From contig JBAIAC010000154.1 in the NCBI GenBank assembly GCA_037349315.1, positions 1 to 64,000 on the forward strand: a stretch of DNA of 64,000 nt, in the 5' to 3' direction. The notes beneath the pieces were generated by a model. It was not told the DNA's origin. It saw nothing but the letters and a program-made list of their open reading frames with translations, and did not search any database. This DNA is from Chelydra serpentina (Eukaryota; Chordata; Testudines; Chelydridae). Shown here piece after piece: positions 63,760-64,000 of the stretch (position 1 is the first letter of the stretch; the number at the start of each line of letters is the position of its first letter). Both the position numbers and the translations under genes were made by a program.

Positions 63760-64000
63760 CCCTGCGTGTGTGAAGGGAGGGGCTGTGATGGGGATGGCTA
63801 TGGAGTGTCTCTGTGAGGGGGAGGGTCCATGGGGGTGTCAGTGTGAGGGGAGGGGCTGTGAGGGGGAGGGTCCATGGGGGTGTCAGTGTGAGGGGAGGGG
63901 CTGTGAGGGGGAGGGGCTGTGAGGGGGAGGGTCCATGGGGGTGTCAGTGTGAGGGGGAGGGTCCATGGGGGTGTCAGTGTGAGGGGGAGGGGCTGTGAGG
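63760..64000 (-). repeat. About 46-bp minisatellite, inverted copy
   Basis: Reverse complement of the array at 6,440-6,850 (GAGGGGGAGGGTCCATGGGG, GTGTCAGTGTGAGGG). It continues past the window end. Confidence 0.9.

Larger units (their letters stand above)
59870..63760 (-). repeat. Palindromic tRNA array P2, right arm
   Basis: Order: Thr (+), Cys (-), Phe-like (-), Val (-), iMet (+), the mirror of 46,480-51,640. The arm also pairs with 6,440-8,080, which carries iMet (-) and Val (+) plus the same minisatellite. Confidence 0.85.

Overview
The window looks like nuclear DNA from a turtle, probably a cryptodire. Evidence from the sequence: CR1 LINEs with chelonian-type 3' ends, a tRNA-derived SINE that shares its tail with CR1, turtle-type LTR families, MIR-like cores and KRAB zinc-finger exons. 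Nothing prokaryotic is present. There is no complete host protein gene. Most long open frames are transposons, GC-rich DNA or tandem repeats. I could not run alignments, so family names rest on motifs and recognised consensus features, and all boundaries were read by eye.

Layout. 1-15.4 kb: two direct copies of the 5' part of a KRAB-ZNF gene (2.4-4.87 kb and 13.2-15.4 kb). Copy 2 lies below a CpG island, and its later exons (KRAB-B, linker, one broken finger) may lie at 21.8-22.7 kb. Between the copies are tRNA genes (Cys, Arg, initiator Met, Val, Lys-like), solo LTRs and two minisatellites. 15.6-29.3 kb: transposon-rich DNA with a CR1 nested in a CR1, a palindromic insert, a SINE, a 28S rRNA fragment, a foldback unit with two outward LTR 5' ends inside a perfect target duplication, and a hAT element. 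29.3-35.5 kb: a minus-strand Ty3/gypsy element with gag and protease but most of pol missing; a 39-bp repeat has expanded unequally in its LTRs. 35.5-39.1 kb: two unfamiliar ORFs and an LTR from another retroelement. 39.3-64 kb: a dense set of tRNA genes and tRNA relics arranged as two interleaved imperfect palindromes.

Function. The units most likely to be active are the RNA polymerase III genes: about 30 tRNA or tRNA-like loci, of which roughly a dozen fold well (initiator Met, Val-AAC, Ala-TGC, Asn-GTT, Ser-AGA, Cys-GCA, Thr-CGT, Lys-TTT). The rest show deletions, lost stem pairs, changed anticodons or a transposon insertion. The inverted order iMet-Val-Phe-like-Cys-Thr // Thr-Cys-Phe-like-Val-iMet indicates that the array grew by inverted duplication. 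The most interesting items are this palindromic tRNA array, the inverted-LTR unit with an exact 5-bp target duplication, the transposon-split tRNA-Phe and the two unexplained retroelement ORFs.
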